From assembly GCA_035578905.1 (NCBI GenBank), contig JAQJVL010000030.1, forward strand, positions 373,159 to 437,158: DNA of 64,000 bases, written 5' to 3'. Under the pieces are notes generated by a model, which was not told where the DNA came from, did no database searches, and worked only from the letters and a program-made list of their open reading frames with translations. A program made the translations under genes and the position numbers. This DNA is from Stictocephala bisonia (lineage: Eukaryota; Arthropoda; Insecta; Hemiptera; Membracidae). This document shows positions 1 to 10,967 of this stretch, one piece after another (the stretch's first letter is position 1; every line of letters starts with the position of its first letter).

Positions 1-477
1 AGGACATCTCATAGGGGGCCCACTGTCCACACCACTCAAGTATATTTATATGTTCGCAAACTGGAAAGGCATTTTTGTGTGTTCACAAGCTGGACGACTT
101 TACACTTTAGAAACTAAACAACCGGCGAGGGGTACAGTTGTAGTTACATGCCAACTACAGCGTATGCTGTATGTCACTTTGCCGACCGCTGTCAAACTTC
201 AAAGACCAGTGTTCAACTTGCTCTAAAAGGCTCCAATAAACCAAAATTTTTCTATAAAACCAATGGTTTAGTTTAAACGTTTTAAAACTAAAACTGAAAG
301 ACTTATCTGACCTAATATCACTTTTGATGTCTTGATACAAGCCTGAATCGTTTCTTATCTAGTAGATTATTAAGTATTTTATTTTTTATTCCATGAAATG
401 TGGCTCCCCTCTGAACTTAGTCTGTGTGGGCCCGGGGCAATCTGCCCCTTTTGCCCCCCCACCTCTGGGCGGTCCTG
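1..477. mobile_element. Possible hAT-like element end, truncated by the window edge
   Basis: Read on the minus strand, the sequence ending at base 477 begins CAGGACCGCCCAGAGG and continues through G-runs to a GGGGCAGATTGCCCC hairpin and GGGCCC (about 430-477). Terminal CAGGNCCGCCC sequences with a G-rich subterminal region are typical of some hAT-type insect elements. That is family knowledge; no transposase remnant is visible here. The other end would lie outside the window, so neither length nor target duplication can be checked. The rest of the segment is AT-rich and unassigned. Confidence 0.35.
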
Positions 478-1138
478 GCTTTAGGACGTCAGAGATAGCT
501 CAGGTTCTGGTCGAATTTACGATATTCAACAGTGTCTGAATTACCCTCCTAAAGAGAGCGGAAAAACGAGACCACTTTTTTTTGGAAAAGTTGACTGATA
601 TTTGTACGGTTCAATCGAACACTTAAAATTATTCATGCCGTAAAAAAGCGTTAAGAAAGTGTGCTTGGACGATTTTAAAAACGATCAAACGAATTTGATA
701 AAACACTGTAGGGAACTGTAGTGATTTATTGTTCAGGTTATTGTTGACACAAAAGTCTTGTTTGTAGCACAGCAAACAATCTAGAGCAAGGAACAAAGAT
801 TAACCATTTGTAGGTGTCCCCTTCTAAATTAAACAACATAACTTGGAAGTGTCCAAATCACTTTACAAAGTTTGTGATTGGAGGTCATTCAAAACTATAG
901 GCAATTTTTTTTCTTTTCGTAAATTAGCGATTGGTCATAAGATCTGTCATAACTTTCAAACACAACTAAAATTAAAATACCTATCTATTTTAGGTCGTCA
1001 AAAAAGAGCAAATATTTATTTTTAAAAACTAAATAATTAGTAACTTCTAGCATGTTTACAAGTTTTTAGATTATTAGTGAACACGAACGAGACTATTTCA
1101 ACCATATATGTTCAAGAGATCAGATTTGAGTCTAAAAC
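478..1138. other. Unassigned AT-rich sequence
   Basis: I see no gene, repeat or RNA signal here. Short open frames of about 60 codons are at the level expected by chance. Confidence 0.6.
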
Positions 1139-1210
1139 GAGAGAGAGAGAGGGGAAGAGAGAGGGAGAGAGAGGGAGGGAGAGAGAGGGAGGGAGAGAGA
1201 GAGAGAGAAG
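1139..1210. repeat. GA-rich microsatellite
   Basis: About 72 bases of near-pure GA/GGGA purine repeats. This is a simple-sequence tract; the opposite-strand open frame across it is an artefact of the repeat. Confidence 0.9.
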
Positions 1211-1891
1211 ACAATAAATAGGTACAGGATACAATGGACTGGAGTCAGCAGTATTCTCGACGATATGTGATCCCGGGCTTGTGACGTATTCTTTCAATTG
1301 GGGACTGCACAGTCAGTAAAGTTATATGTACAAAGTTTACTTTCATGCGACTACATATACTGAAATAAAAAAATAAAAACACACTGTACATTTAAGAAAT
1401 GTAACTTAAAACTTTTTAGTAAGTTTATAAAACATAACTATCATGTAAACATATTGAAAAATGAACATAAAACACGAATGTGTTATGTACTGTTTTATGA
1501 AGATTATGCTGATGTTAGTACATTTGTGATTTGATTTTTCATACACGTTTCATACAATTGTTGAAACTGATAATGTTTCTTTTAATTTTATAAATGTTAT
1601 GAATATTTTATAAAGTTATGTTTAATTAATGTATATATATAATTTATTGTCCATTTTATATCTGTGTAATGTATGTTTTTAATTGTTCAAGCGTTATTCT
1701 CTAAATTGTATGTCTTTATTAATATTTATTTATTTAAAATTTGCTATCATAAATAGTTGTTTATTAGTTAAAATTAACTTTTGTTAAATTGTAAGAATTA
1801 ATATGTGACTAAATATGTATGTTATTCTCTAATTTAGGAATAATATAAAAATTAGTTTATTCTTCAAGCTCGTTTCTTAATGGATGTCTAA
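1211..1891. other. Unassigned, very AT-rich sequence
   Basis: Low-complexity AT-rich DNA with many short TTTAT/ATTTA words. Nothing else is recognisable. Confidence 0.6.
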
Positions 1892-2010
1892 TTTAATGTT
1901 ATAAGATGAAACAAACACTCCAGTAAATAATTTTTTAATTTCGTTATTTTTTACAATTTTTACATAAAAAATTATTTCCTGGAGTGTTTGTTTCATCTTA
2001 TAACATTAAA
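1892..2010. mobile_element. Inverted repeat made of a Penelope-like element terminus
   Basis: Two arms of about 45 bases face each other across a short AT-rich loop. The left arm starts TTAATGTTATAAGATG and contains AACACTCCAG. The right arm is its reverse complement with few changes and ends CATCTTATAACATTAA. The same arm occurs once at 61810-61861, where it continues into a GGCCTTTCGGTAACAAAGTT motif of the kind seen at the ends of Penelope-like elements in arthropods. Inverted partial copies are usual for that class. I infer a Penelope-derived terminus; no reverse transcriptase is present. Confidence 0.5.
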
Positions 2011-3905
2011 AATTGTTATTCCATAACCTAGGAGATAAAAATATTACATTTTGTGAACAATTCTTATGTATTTTAAATTAATATATAGGCCTAAAAAATA
2101 AATGTTGGGCTTATATTACATATACTGTATATAATTTATCGTTTCCTTTTGCTTTAGTTATAAAAACCAACGATAACAGTAACCTTGGAATATATTTTTT
2201 AAATTTGTATTAAAATTAAGCAAATGTTTTCTTTGCAGCCCTCTTATTTTATTTGTTATTAAAATTGTATTTAAGTAATAATAAACGTAATAAATGCGAA
2301 TTGAAAATTTAAAAAAATCAACACACTCTGAATGTCCTCCACCTATATTTGATAAATGTAAAATTAAATTATTTTACAACTATTTATAAAAACGATTATT
2401 AAAATTTATAGTGCATGAGTTTATAGATAAAATAAACACTGCGACACAAGTGTTCATGTTGGCCAGTTCATTAATTAATTATCGATATCACATTAGTGAA
2501 ATTCCAATCATACCTGAAGTTAATACATTTATTGAACATTTTAAAATGTTTATCTCTGTTCAGGTGGTTTAATAAGTGTTATGGGTTTTTACTATCTATA
2601 TTTATATACAATATTTTATCTATCCAATAATAAAATAAATACAAAGACAATAATAAAAATATCAGAACTATTAAATACATGATTTAAAACGTATTCTTTG
2701 TCTTTATTTATTTATCTGTATGTATTTACCTGAGTGTACTGACGTACATTGTGAGAGACATGACTAAAACTGTATTAGTTTATCAAAAGAAAAAACCCAC
2801 AAAAATAAAAAAGGCGTCGGAAAAAGAAGGACAAAATAGGCACTGTTAAATTGATTGCACCTGTAAAAGAGATAGCAATTTTACAACAGAATGACATTTC
2901 AATCATGGACACTATCGGGAAAAGGATATTTAATTAGAAAGTTAGTCAGAAGTGATAGAAAAAACAACTGGAACAGCCTGGTGTAAAGTCAAAAGAAGAT
3001 AGCTCATTCCGAAATAATGAAAAAGTTGTGGACACAACAACGGATTAACTTGTTAAAACGACGTTAGCTGCTTGTCATGGTATGATTGGGCATGTCTGTG
3101 ATTAATAATAATAATATAATGTAGTCAGTTATGCAGTTGGCATGTATACTCTTGCTCAGTCAACAGCTCAAGTAGCTAAATCCAATTTGCTAGCCTCCAA
3201 CTCGGTAATTTCCTTATTTCCATAGTAGATACCGTAGTGTAATAAAGCAATATACTCTTCGAGGTAATATAACTTAAACGCGTAATATATATAGATATAG
3301 ATTTACATAAATAGTTTCAATAAATTTTAATGTTATCATAAAAATTAAGTATTAATGTAATATTATAAAATGTCATGAATATTTAATATAGTAAAATACA
3401 TACAGTGCAACATATAAAAAAAACACACAAACAAACAGATATAAAAATCGATTTAAGTGTTCATTGTAATACCAAATCAATACTGACTTAAGATATTTCA
3501 AAGTAAATAATGACAGCAATAACTAAATAATTAACAAATTATTTAATAAGAGGCAACTATTAGCATCTAACGTTTTCCATGAATATGAAAATAAGCAATT
3601 AAAAACATAAGTACATTACTGATGAATGAAAATCAAGCAGTCAATATAATTTATTTAAAAACCCCTAAAATTTCGTGCGTGGAAATTGAGTGCTAAACAA
3701 CAGGCAACCATACTCAAAATAAACAGTAAAGTACTAAACATTGCAAATATTGAAACTGCCAATATTCACCCCAGTGGCGTGTGAAAGAGCAATGCGCCTT
3801 GGCCACATTCAACCCGTCCCTCTCCACCACCTGTCATACGACCCCCGAGGGTAAATGGTTTAATACAGTTGTAATAAATACAAAAACATGATGCAATCTA
3901 AAATA
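2011..3905. other. Unassigned AT-rich sequence
   Basis: About 1.9 kb with no supported gene or repeat. The segment near 3770-3860 is less AT-rich but carries no recognisable feature. Confidence 0.6.
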
Positions 3906-3969
3906 GATTTCACGCATAATTATTAATTAATTGTACTGATTTCACGCATAATTATTAATTAATTGTACT
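3906..3969. repeat. Two-copy 32-bp tandem duplication
   Basis: The unit starting GATTTCACGCATAATTATTA is repeated head-to-tail with no visible mismatch, at 3906 and 3938. The identity suggests a recent slippage or duplication event. Confidence 0.95.
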
Positions 3970-4561
3970 ATCATTTAAACGTTTAAACAGGTTGTTTTAG
4001 TGCACGGTGATTGGCCTCAGTAAGTGGTTGTAAAAACAGCATACGTCATTAATAATAGATTTACTTGTTATAAGGCTAAATCGACCAGTAATAAAGATCC
4101 ATCCAACCATGTAAACAATAACATTCTTTGCATCGAGGTACTTTTATGCATAAAGAATACTTAACAGATTTGCGTTACTGGTAACTGCCACGGAAGAGTT
4201 CGTTGTGGCTATAAGAAACAGACCTCTGTTTTTCTCTGCGGCGTTGCGCAACACTCTCACTCGACATATTATACTGTTCATTGAACTAAGAGTTTAGATG
4301 TGTGAGTTCTATAACTGTAAGTTGCGCACGTTATAGTTTATATATGGGCTAAAAAATTAAAAAAAAACTGTTTATTTATTGTAATCATATTCATTTCTCT
4401 AAGGCGATTAAACTATTCACTGTGTTTAAGTTTTAAATCAATTCAAACTGAAAATAATATAGATCTTGAAAACAAATAAATAAATTAAAACACAGATTAA
4501 ATGAGCGTGAAAATGGATAGCTCAACACATTTTAAATGATGTACATACACAAAATAATGCG
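3970..4561. other. Unassigned sequence
   Basis: No supported feature. Composition is ordinary AT-rich background. Confidence 0.6.
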
Positions 4562-4736
4562 GCCGACAATCATCAACAAAGTGACAGCCAACAATCATCA
4601 ACTAAGTGGTTGCCGAAAATCATCAAAAGGTAATAGGCAACAACCATCAACAAAGTAATAGCCAACAATCATCAACAAAGAGATGGCCAACAATCATCAA
4701 TAATGAGATTGCCAACAATCGTCAACAAAGAGATAG
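4562..4736. repeat. 25-bp minisatellite, about seven degenerate copies
   Basis: The unit resembles GCCAACAATCATCAACAAAG followed by about five variable bases. Copies have diverged by several substitutions and one is a base short, so this is an older array than the 70-bp and 124-bp arrays in this window. Confidence 0.9.
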
Positions 4737-5947
4737 TAAAAAATAACCCATATACACAGTATTTTTTTCAAACAATCGCATCAAGGTGACTTTTTAATTA
4801 CAAAACGTGGAAGTTGGCAGGTACATGGAGTTTCGGAATGCAACCATGTATAGTACAATTTTTATAACCGTAGAATCGGCCGTGCCCTACTAACTTAACC
4901 TAATGAATGCATTCCGATGAGTTATTCATGTATCGAGTGGCCTAATTTTGTAAGCGTATATTTGTAAGACGTCCATTACAATGGTACTCTTCCTCGCCAT
5001 TGCTTACCGCCCCTTCCAGAACCCGAGTCTACCATTATAGAAATTGAACTGTACAATAAAACGAGAAAACGTCCATCTAAAGTTTGTCAGCCGTTAATAT
5101 AACACTGGACCGAAACGCTACCACAGAAGATCTCATATTCAATTGCCCACCGAAGGAGGCTACCAAGGTTGGGGAGGTATTAAAGATTGGTTCCACGACT
5201 TTCCCGTGACCTACACGCCTCGCTTCTGTAACCGACATTACACGACCGTTTTTGACTACAGGAAGTCGGTTCTATCAACAGTGTAATGAAAATACAAACA
5301 ACTTCTTAATTAGTTAATTGAATGTGCTACGTATTGGTATAAATTACAAACAAGCAAAATGACATGCAAGTTTGATATACTAAACCATAATTTAACACAT
5401 ACAATGATTGATACTATTAATAAACTATTATTATCATACATTCACATATATAGTATTTTTATTGTTTATTGAAATAAGTAAAAGAGTAAAAGATATTACA
5501 TTAGAACTTAAATAATTAAGTTAGGTTGTAAGTGATATCGTATATTGGTTTTTATTTTACTGTTAAGATAGTTTAAGATAGTAGGGGTGGGGATCTATAA
5601 CATTCTTAATAATTGGGGGTTTCTACTTTAGTACACTTACATTTGTTCTGTTGGTTTATTTTTATTTTATTTTTAATCACAGTAATGGACAAATTCGAGT
5701 ATAATAATCATACAAATATAATAATTGCAATAAATAATAAGCTTGTCAATAACAAAATTGATCAAATCTATCAAAATATCTGGATATATATATATATACC
5801 AATTTAGATAAAGGTTATTTATTTAAATATTTTTATTCATTTATTCATCTTATTAGTTGTTTTTATAAAACTTTGTTTATTTATTTAATTTTTTACAATT
5901 AAAGTTTCAATTCTGAATATTTGGTTAGTACAATTCTTTCACGCAAG
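4737..5947. other. Unassigned sequence
   Basis: No gene or repeat recognised. A 5613-5807 open frame lies in very AT-rich DNA and has no domain-like features. Confidence 0.6.
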
Positions 5948-6039
5948 TTGGTTTTATGTTTAAATATCTTCTGAGGATTATGATACTTACCAATTGGTTT
6001 TATGTTTAAATATCTTCTGAGGATTATGATACTTACCAA
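5948..6039. repeat. Two-copy 46-bp tandem duplication
   Basis: The unit beginning TTGGTTTTATGTTTAAATAT occurs at 5948 and 5994 with essentially no differences. It lies directly upstream of the LINE relic and may be part of that element's 5' side. Confidence 0.9.
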
Positions 6040-6045
6040 CAGCCG

Positions 6046-6512
6046 GTTGTGGATTGTTTAGTTTGTAGTGGTATTACAAATATAGATAGTTTTGTAAGAC
6101 CTAGTAATAATAATCGATTTTCATTCACTGTTCTTCATAAAAATATTAGGACTTATAAGTCAATTCGTATTAGAGACAAAATGAGTAAACAACTGAGAAA
6201 CCAACCTTTCAACGTAAACCTGAAAAATAGGTTTATTAAATACAGAAATATGTTACATTCCCTTATAAAGCAACTGAAATACGGGTACTATAAAAATAGA
6301 ATTGACGAAGTCTCAGGTAATTCAGCCAAATTCTGGGGAGTTGTCAATAAACATAAAAAATAATAAAGATAGCTTATTTGACAAACTTATTCAAGAACAT
6401 GGCACTAGAAGCAGAATAAATTACGGCTACAATGTACCTAGACCTAGAACTGTGTTAGAAGAAAGTTCTTTTTTATTGCAAATTACATTTATAGAAATTT
6501 ACCTCAACCTAT
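6046..6512 (+). pseudogene. Non-LTR retrotransposon (CR1/Jockey-like) ORF2 relic with internal deletions
   Basis: Three pieces of a LINE protein appear in order. The first includes FSFTVLHKNIR, like the start of an apurinic-type endonuclease domain. Next, about 6152-6363 reads IRIRDKMSKQLRNQPF, then FIKYRNMLHSLIKQLKY and NSAKFWGVVN, which matches the linker usually found between the endonuclease and reverse transcriptase domains. Last, about 6400-6512 reads INYGYNVPRPRTVLEESSF and, after a frameshift, IYRNLPQPI, a typical LINE C-terminus. Nearly all of the endonuclease and the whole polymerase domain are missing, so the copy is dead. Its 3' UTR continues after a nested TIR element. Assignment is by motif reading; the exact LINE clade is uncertain. 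Confidence 0.65.
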
Positions 6513-7998
6513 AATTGAATCGTTTATTGCAGAAACCCCATAACCAACATTTTTTTCGATTTTGACTTTTTAGTATATTGATGATGTACAAATTGAAATA
6601 CATCGTTTGGTGCAGAAATCACACAACTGCGACTATCCTAAAGCCTTCAAACTGGGCATCGAATCATTCATTTAGTGCAGAAACCCCTCAAGTGACTGCA
6701 GTTGTGGGGTTTCTGCAACAAACTCAGGGTAAATTAATTTTTTGTGTTGAGCGATGTTGGCAGCCGTGGCTGTCATTGTTGTCATGTGCTCTTCACTTCC
6801 TGTCTGTAGGTCAGTGGTGTACTGTTTGTTTACTACCGTTTATACCGGGCTGATTTCTTGGTTGTTAATGCGTTTTTAAGTATAAGTTGTTGTAGTGGTT
6901 ATAAAGACATGAGTGAAAGTTCAGATATTGATGAGCCTTCTCAAGCAAAGAGGCGTAATTCTGGTCGATTCACAGTCCATGAAGTGAAAACCAATGAAAT
7001 ATTAAACTTCAAAAGCTGGTGACCTGCATACTACAAAAAGACAGTTTCAGCCTCCGATGAAACAGCAGGAAGAGCCATCCCGAAGAAGGACAAAGAACCA
7101 TTTAAAATATCCACTTACAGACAGTTCCAGTTCTCCTCACATTCGCAAGGGAAAGTAGTAGTAAGGGAGTTCATTGATGGCTTACGTGAGTCCACATTCA
7201 CCCTTCTGAAATGTAACAAACCACGGGAACTACCAACTGCAGTTGCCTACGCCCAAGGAAAGGTAAGACATTTTTTTATTTCTACAATTTTATTTGAAAC
7301 AATTAAAAGAAAACAGTGAAGTTATTTTTGTTTTACAATAATAATGAACATAATGTTATTAGTTAATAAAAATAATATCAACAGCATATACACTTTTTTT
7401 AAATATGCTAGCCAGTCAGGACTTATCTTTGCAGAACCAACAAGTTGATTTCTTCGTTACAGGTAAATATCAAAAAAGGCAAAGCTCAATGATATCAAAA
7501 AGTTGACCAACTATACCACAGGGTATGAAGACTTCTACAATGCTTTGTTACAATGGCCAACAACAGATGCCGAAATGATTGAGGGGTCTAATGAAGATGA
7601 CGAGTAGGTTAAATCCGAAAAATGTACATTTTTTCATGTTTTTATACTAGTTAATGAGTTCCATCTTTGAATAAAGTGTCTTATTCATATTTTTGTTTTT
7701 CAATGTGCCCAAACCTGCAAATCTGTCAGAAAATTACTAAACAAATTATAATTTGATTTTAAAACAGCGTTTATTGCAGAAACACCATAAGTGAAAAAAA
7801 TTATTTATTTTTTTTCTAAGTGGTGTGTCAGCCCTGATGATTAAGATCGACATCCACGACTTTAAATACCTTGATAGTTAACAATTAAAAATTACTTAAT
7901 TAAAATGTTTGTTACTTTTTTGGAAATTAGGTTTTTCTTGATTTCCCTAAAATTCAAAAAATGTTGGTTATGTGGTTTCTGCAATAAACGATTCAATT
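6513..7998. mobile_element. 1.49-kb TIR DNA element nested in the LINE
   Basis: The ends are inverted copies of one another. The left end reads AATTGAATCGTTTATTGCAG and the right end is its reverse complement; the match runs about 40 bases through CATAACCAACATTTTTT with one extra base. AATT at both outer edges may be a 4-bp target duplication. The motif GCAGAAA, followed by a C-rich run, recurs at about 6528, 6613, 6679, 6707 (reverse), 7774 and 7972 (reverse), a subterminal pattern expected for transposase binding. The element carries a spliced, broken ORF (6909-7607) but no recognisable transposase, so it is probably nonautonomous. I do not recognise the superfamily. Confidence 0.75.
6909..7607 (+). 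pseudogene. Two-exon ORF of unknown function carried by the TIR element, broken
   Basis: Exon 1 (6909-7262) starts with an ATG giving MSESSDIDEPSQAKRR and ends before GTAAGA. A 200-bp AT-rich intron (7263-7462) ends in TTACAG. Exon 2 (7463-7607) gives KAKLNDIKKLTNYTTGY, then DFYNALLQWPTTDAEM, and stops at TAG. An in-frame TGA at 7020-7022 follows ILNFKSW, and an extra A in the run near 7472-7477 shifts exon 2, so it is a pseudogene. The ancestral product would have been about 165 residues, basic near the N-terminus and acidic at the C-terminus (SNEDDE). No catalytic motif or zinc finger is visible. It lies wholly within the TIRs, so it is probably a transposon-encoded or captured accessory protein rather than a host gene. 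Confidence 0.55.
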
Positions 7999-8656
7999 GT
8001 AGCAGATAGTACTGACTGAGTGGCTGCTGTCCCTCGACCAAAGGCAGTTGAGGATCTTATTTGTTCACCGTACTCATAACTTTATTATCATTCTTTTACC
8101 GTTATATTGACCACTCCTAATGTTAACCATTTAATTAAACATATATTGATTAATCGGATAACTTCATAATATTGGGTTATAACTCACAAAATAGTACTTT
8201 TATTATTATTTTTTATTGTTATGATTTTACTCTCACTATACTCAAGTAATAAAATATAGAAACCGTTGTAATAATTGCTTATATATATATTTTTTTACCC
8301 TCCCACTTAATTGTAATTACTATCAGTTTTTGAAATGTTATATATGAGGTGTAGGGCCTATATTATATCCCTCCCCCGAATATTTAGTTGACCTGTAGAT
8401 TAGCTTTTTGCCGTTAAATTTAACATAAATTAATATTTTTCTATTCATCTGTAAAGTGTTTTGTATTAATTTTAAATATCTTACATTAACTAAAAACCAT
8501 TATTCTCTTTATAAAAAACTATTAGGAGACTGAGGATTTAGGGCTCTTTTCCCGCTCACAGACGGATAATCTTTGCGGGGAAATATTATTCTACTGTTTA
8601 TTGTAATGTCTCTGCTTTGTTTAATTTTGAATAAATTGATATTTGATTTGATTTAA
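7999..8656 (+). mobile_element. 3' UTR and tail of the interrupted LINE
   Basis: Directly after the TIR element the LINE frame continues for a few codons to a TGA (about 8017-8019). The segment ends at TTGAATAAATTGATATTTGA followed by TTTGATTT, a tail with short TGATT-type repeats typical of CR1/Jockey-like LINEs. No ORF is expected here. Confidence 0.6.
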
Positions 8657-8846
8657 AATCAGTACAACACATTTTCCATCGTCATGCCAAATCTATTTAC
8701 AAAGAATTCACTCTAAAATCTATTTTATATTGCTTGGGATTCAACCTGAAAAAACATAAAAACTGACGCTATGAAACTTCCTGCAAAGTAATAGATTTTG
8801 TAAAAAAAAGCCACTTCGATATTTTTCAAAAAAGATCGGGAAGCAT

Positions 8847-9225
8847 GAAATGAAATGAAATAGTTTTTATTGCTTTTTGACAATATGTACATATTGTATA
8901 GCAAAAGTCATATTATTAGTAATAATGATCATACAAACTAATGATACATTAAGTGATGGGATAAAATAACTATAATAATAATTTCAGCTGAGTTTAGTGG
9001 GGGAGTTCATTCGTTCACAGAGTAACGCATTCATTCACTACAAACACTCTTCTACAGAAATAACATTCATACAGGATCTCTCCCGAGCCGTCTGCAAATT
9101 AGGGGTCTGCTATAAATTCACCCACAAAAGCATTGGTAGATTAAACACATATAAGCACCATCCACAAAATGAACACAGGAACACATTCAGGAAAAGATGT
9201 TTGATTGTATATATAGTCGGAGGTT
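8847..9225 (-). mobile_element. LINE 3' end in reverse orientation
   Basis: On the minus strand the sequence ends GCAATAAAAACTATTTCATT followed by TCAT repeats, a polyadenylation-like signal and short-repeat tail typical of truncated LINEs. The upstream boundary is unclear; I stop before the TATA-like motifs near 9229. The open frame on the plus strand here (8997-9233) is antisense to it and is not called as a gene. Confidence 0.45.
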
Positions 9226-9228
9226 GGC

Positions 9229-9352
9229 TATAAAAAGAACCGGAATAATCTGGACTAGACTATAAAAGAGAGATCATTCAGAAAAATATTTCCGTTTGGA
9301 TTGTAAGAAAACCCAACTATCACAATGGCGAGAGGATCCAACGGGACCATTT
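9229..9352 (+). promoter_or_regulatory. Candidate promoter and first coding exon
   Basis: Two TATA-like motifs (TATAAAAA at 9229 and TATAAAAG at 9261) precede AACCCAACTATCACAATGGC, which has a good insect start context. The frame reads MARGSNGTI and meets a donor-like site, ATTT then GTGAGTAA (from about 9352). A short first exon with a spliced downstream exon is common in insects. No matching second exon was found, no initiator sits at the usual distance, and the peptide is not a signal sequence. It is a candidate only. Confidence 0.25.
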
Positions 9353-10084
9353 GTGAGTAATAATATATATTAAGTCTAAAACGAGTAAGTAAATTTAAAA
9401 TTAGTAATTACTAAACTGGTCTTTTGTGAACTCAAAGTAAACAATACAGTGACATACTGCAAATAAAAATAATAATAATAATAATACTAAATTTATTACA
9501 GGTATAGTTATTCAAATGAAATACATTTTTATAAGGAAAAATTATTAGTCACAATAAAAAGGCACATTTTACGAAAAATAAAAAAAAACTTAAATAACTG
9601 AAGATACACAATTATAACTTAAGCGTCTAAATAATGTACTCCAAATTATATAATACAGTTTAAATACAACCAGATATAGGCTAAATTATTGAACATAAGT
9701 TTTATTCGTATTCAAACAGATACATTTAATAACGAAAACAAACAAAAGAAAACACACGTACTGAAACCTATGAAAAACAACTACGACCCCAACAGACCAA
9801 GGGCCCCGTTATGGGGGCCGCATGAAAAAAAATAATGATTTAAAACCTCCACGCCTGTAAAAAAAATAACGATAAGTAATTTTTAAAATTAAAGGATTAG
9901 CAACTCTTTACTAATCCAAACAATGCTTTTTTTTAATACATTGATTTTAAAAAATTAATTAAATAAATTAAACAATTAATTAAACAATGAAATGATGTGC
10001 CAAGAAACTTACACGAAACAGAAATGAATTAAAATGGTTAAGTACATTGAAATTGAGTTCAGAGTAACTAACAAAAAACCCAGT
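9353..10084. other. Unassigned AT-rich sequence
   Basis: No supported gene. A short (AAT)n run lies near 9467-9485; the rest is AT-rich background. Confidence 0.6.
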
Positions 10085-10307
10085 AAGACCATATCAGTGA
10101 TTCTATAATACACGTATATACTCTAAAATTATTAAAAAACGACATTTATAAAACACATTTCTTGAAAATAGCTTACATTCTTTTTTAATAATAAAACACA
10201 AATATTTTCTGCAATGACACTGCGAAATAATAAAAATGATCAAAGTAAACGTTTGTGAAATAACGTTGTAATAGAATATATTTTCATAACAAGAGTGGAA
10301 GGTGGGG

Positions 10308-10382
10308 TTTTGCATGTTCGAGACCATATGTTTGAAGTGCGAGACTTGTCGAGCACTTCAAATGGTCGAGAACATACAAAAC
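10308..10382. repeat. Imperfect inverted repeat (hairpin)
   Basis: Arms of about 30 bases: TTTTGCATGTTCGAGACCAT then GTTTGAAGTGC, against its imperfect reverse complement ending GTCGAGAACATACAAAA. The loop is about 10 bases. It could be a foldback relic or a structured transcript; nothing else supports a non-coding RNA. Confidence 0.7.
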
Positions 10383-10406
10383 ACTTTCACTCGAGTTTTG
10401 AACGAT

Positions 10407-10576
10407 ACTTTTCACTACACTACTGAATAAAAACAGGTGTTCACTGTGGAAAATTTTCGGTTGTAAACAATGTTATTTTCGGTAGTAAACAATAGACAGC
10501 TGTTGAAAATATGATGTTTCGCAGGTTGTAAACACATAAAGAAAACAGCTGAACTCATAGTAGTGTAGTGAAAAAT
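10407..10576. mobile_element. MITE-like element, about 170 bp
   Basis: Perfect 16-bp terminal inverted repeats, TTTTCACTACACTACT on the left and the reverse complement on the right. The interior contains three GTAAACA repeats and is non-coding. No clear target duplication is visible. Confidence 0.6.
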
Positions 10577-10967
10577 ATATTACCCAGGTAAATGATAAAC
10601 AACTTAAAAATAACAGTAACTAGAAAGAAGTCGTTTATGAAGGTAAAAATTGACAGCAAATTAACTCTTCTAATATTAACAACGTAAAATAATTGTAGCT
10701 TTCCAAAATAATTAACGGATGAAGAGTTAATTAAAAAATTACAGTTCCGTCATATAAATAAATATCCCATCATGTATAATACGATCTGTCACTGTTCCAC
10801 GAGTTCACAGTGGTTAAAAAGAAAATTCAATAAAACCATATCAGTAATTCTATAATACACGTGTATATACTAAAATTAGTTTGAAAAATAAAATATATAA
10901 TCAACATTTTATCTTTAAAATAGCGTACTTTCTTACTGATGCTTAAAATTTCAATAATAAAACAAGA

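Larger units (their letters stand above)
10085..10967. repeat. Pair of diverged direct repeats flanking a hairpin and a MITE
   Basis: The segment at about 10085-10205, starting near ACCATATCAGTGATTCTATA, recurs at about 10832-10967 as ACCATATCAGTAATTCTATA with indels. Both copies continue with ATAATACACGT and an AATAATAAAACA stretch further on. They are about 750 bases apart. They lack TG...CA ends, so I do not call LTRs. The interval holds the inverted repeat at 10308-10382 and the MITE at 10407-10576. Confidence 0.6.

Noticed and set aside
4562..4736. Regular short repeats considered as a CRISPR array
   Set aside because: Units are contiguous and degenerate with no unique spacers, in a eukaryotic context; it is a minisatellite.
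10085..10967. Reading the direct repeats as LTRs
   Set aside because: No TG/CA ends, no primer-binding site and no gag/pol remnant.
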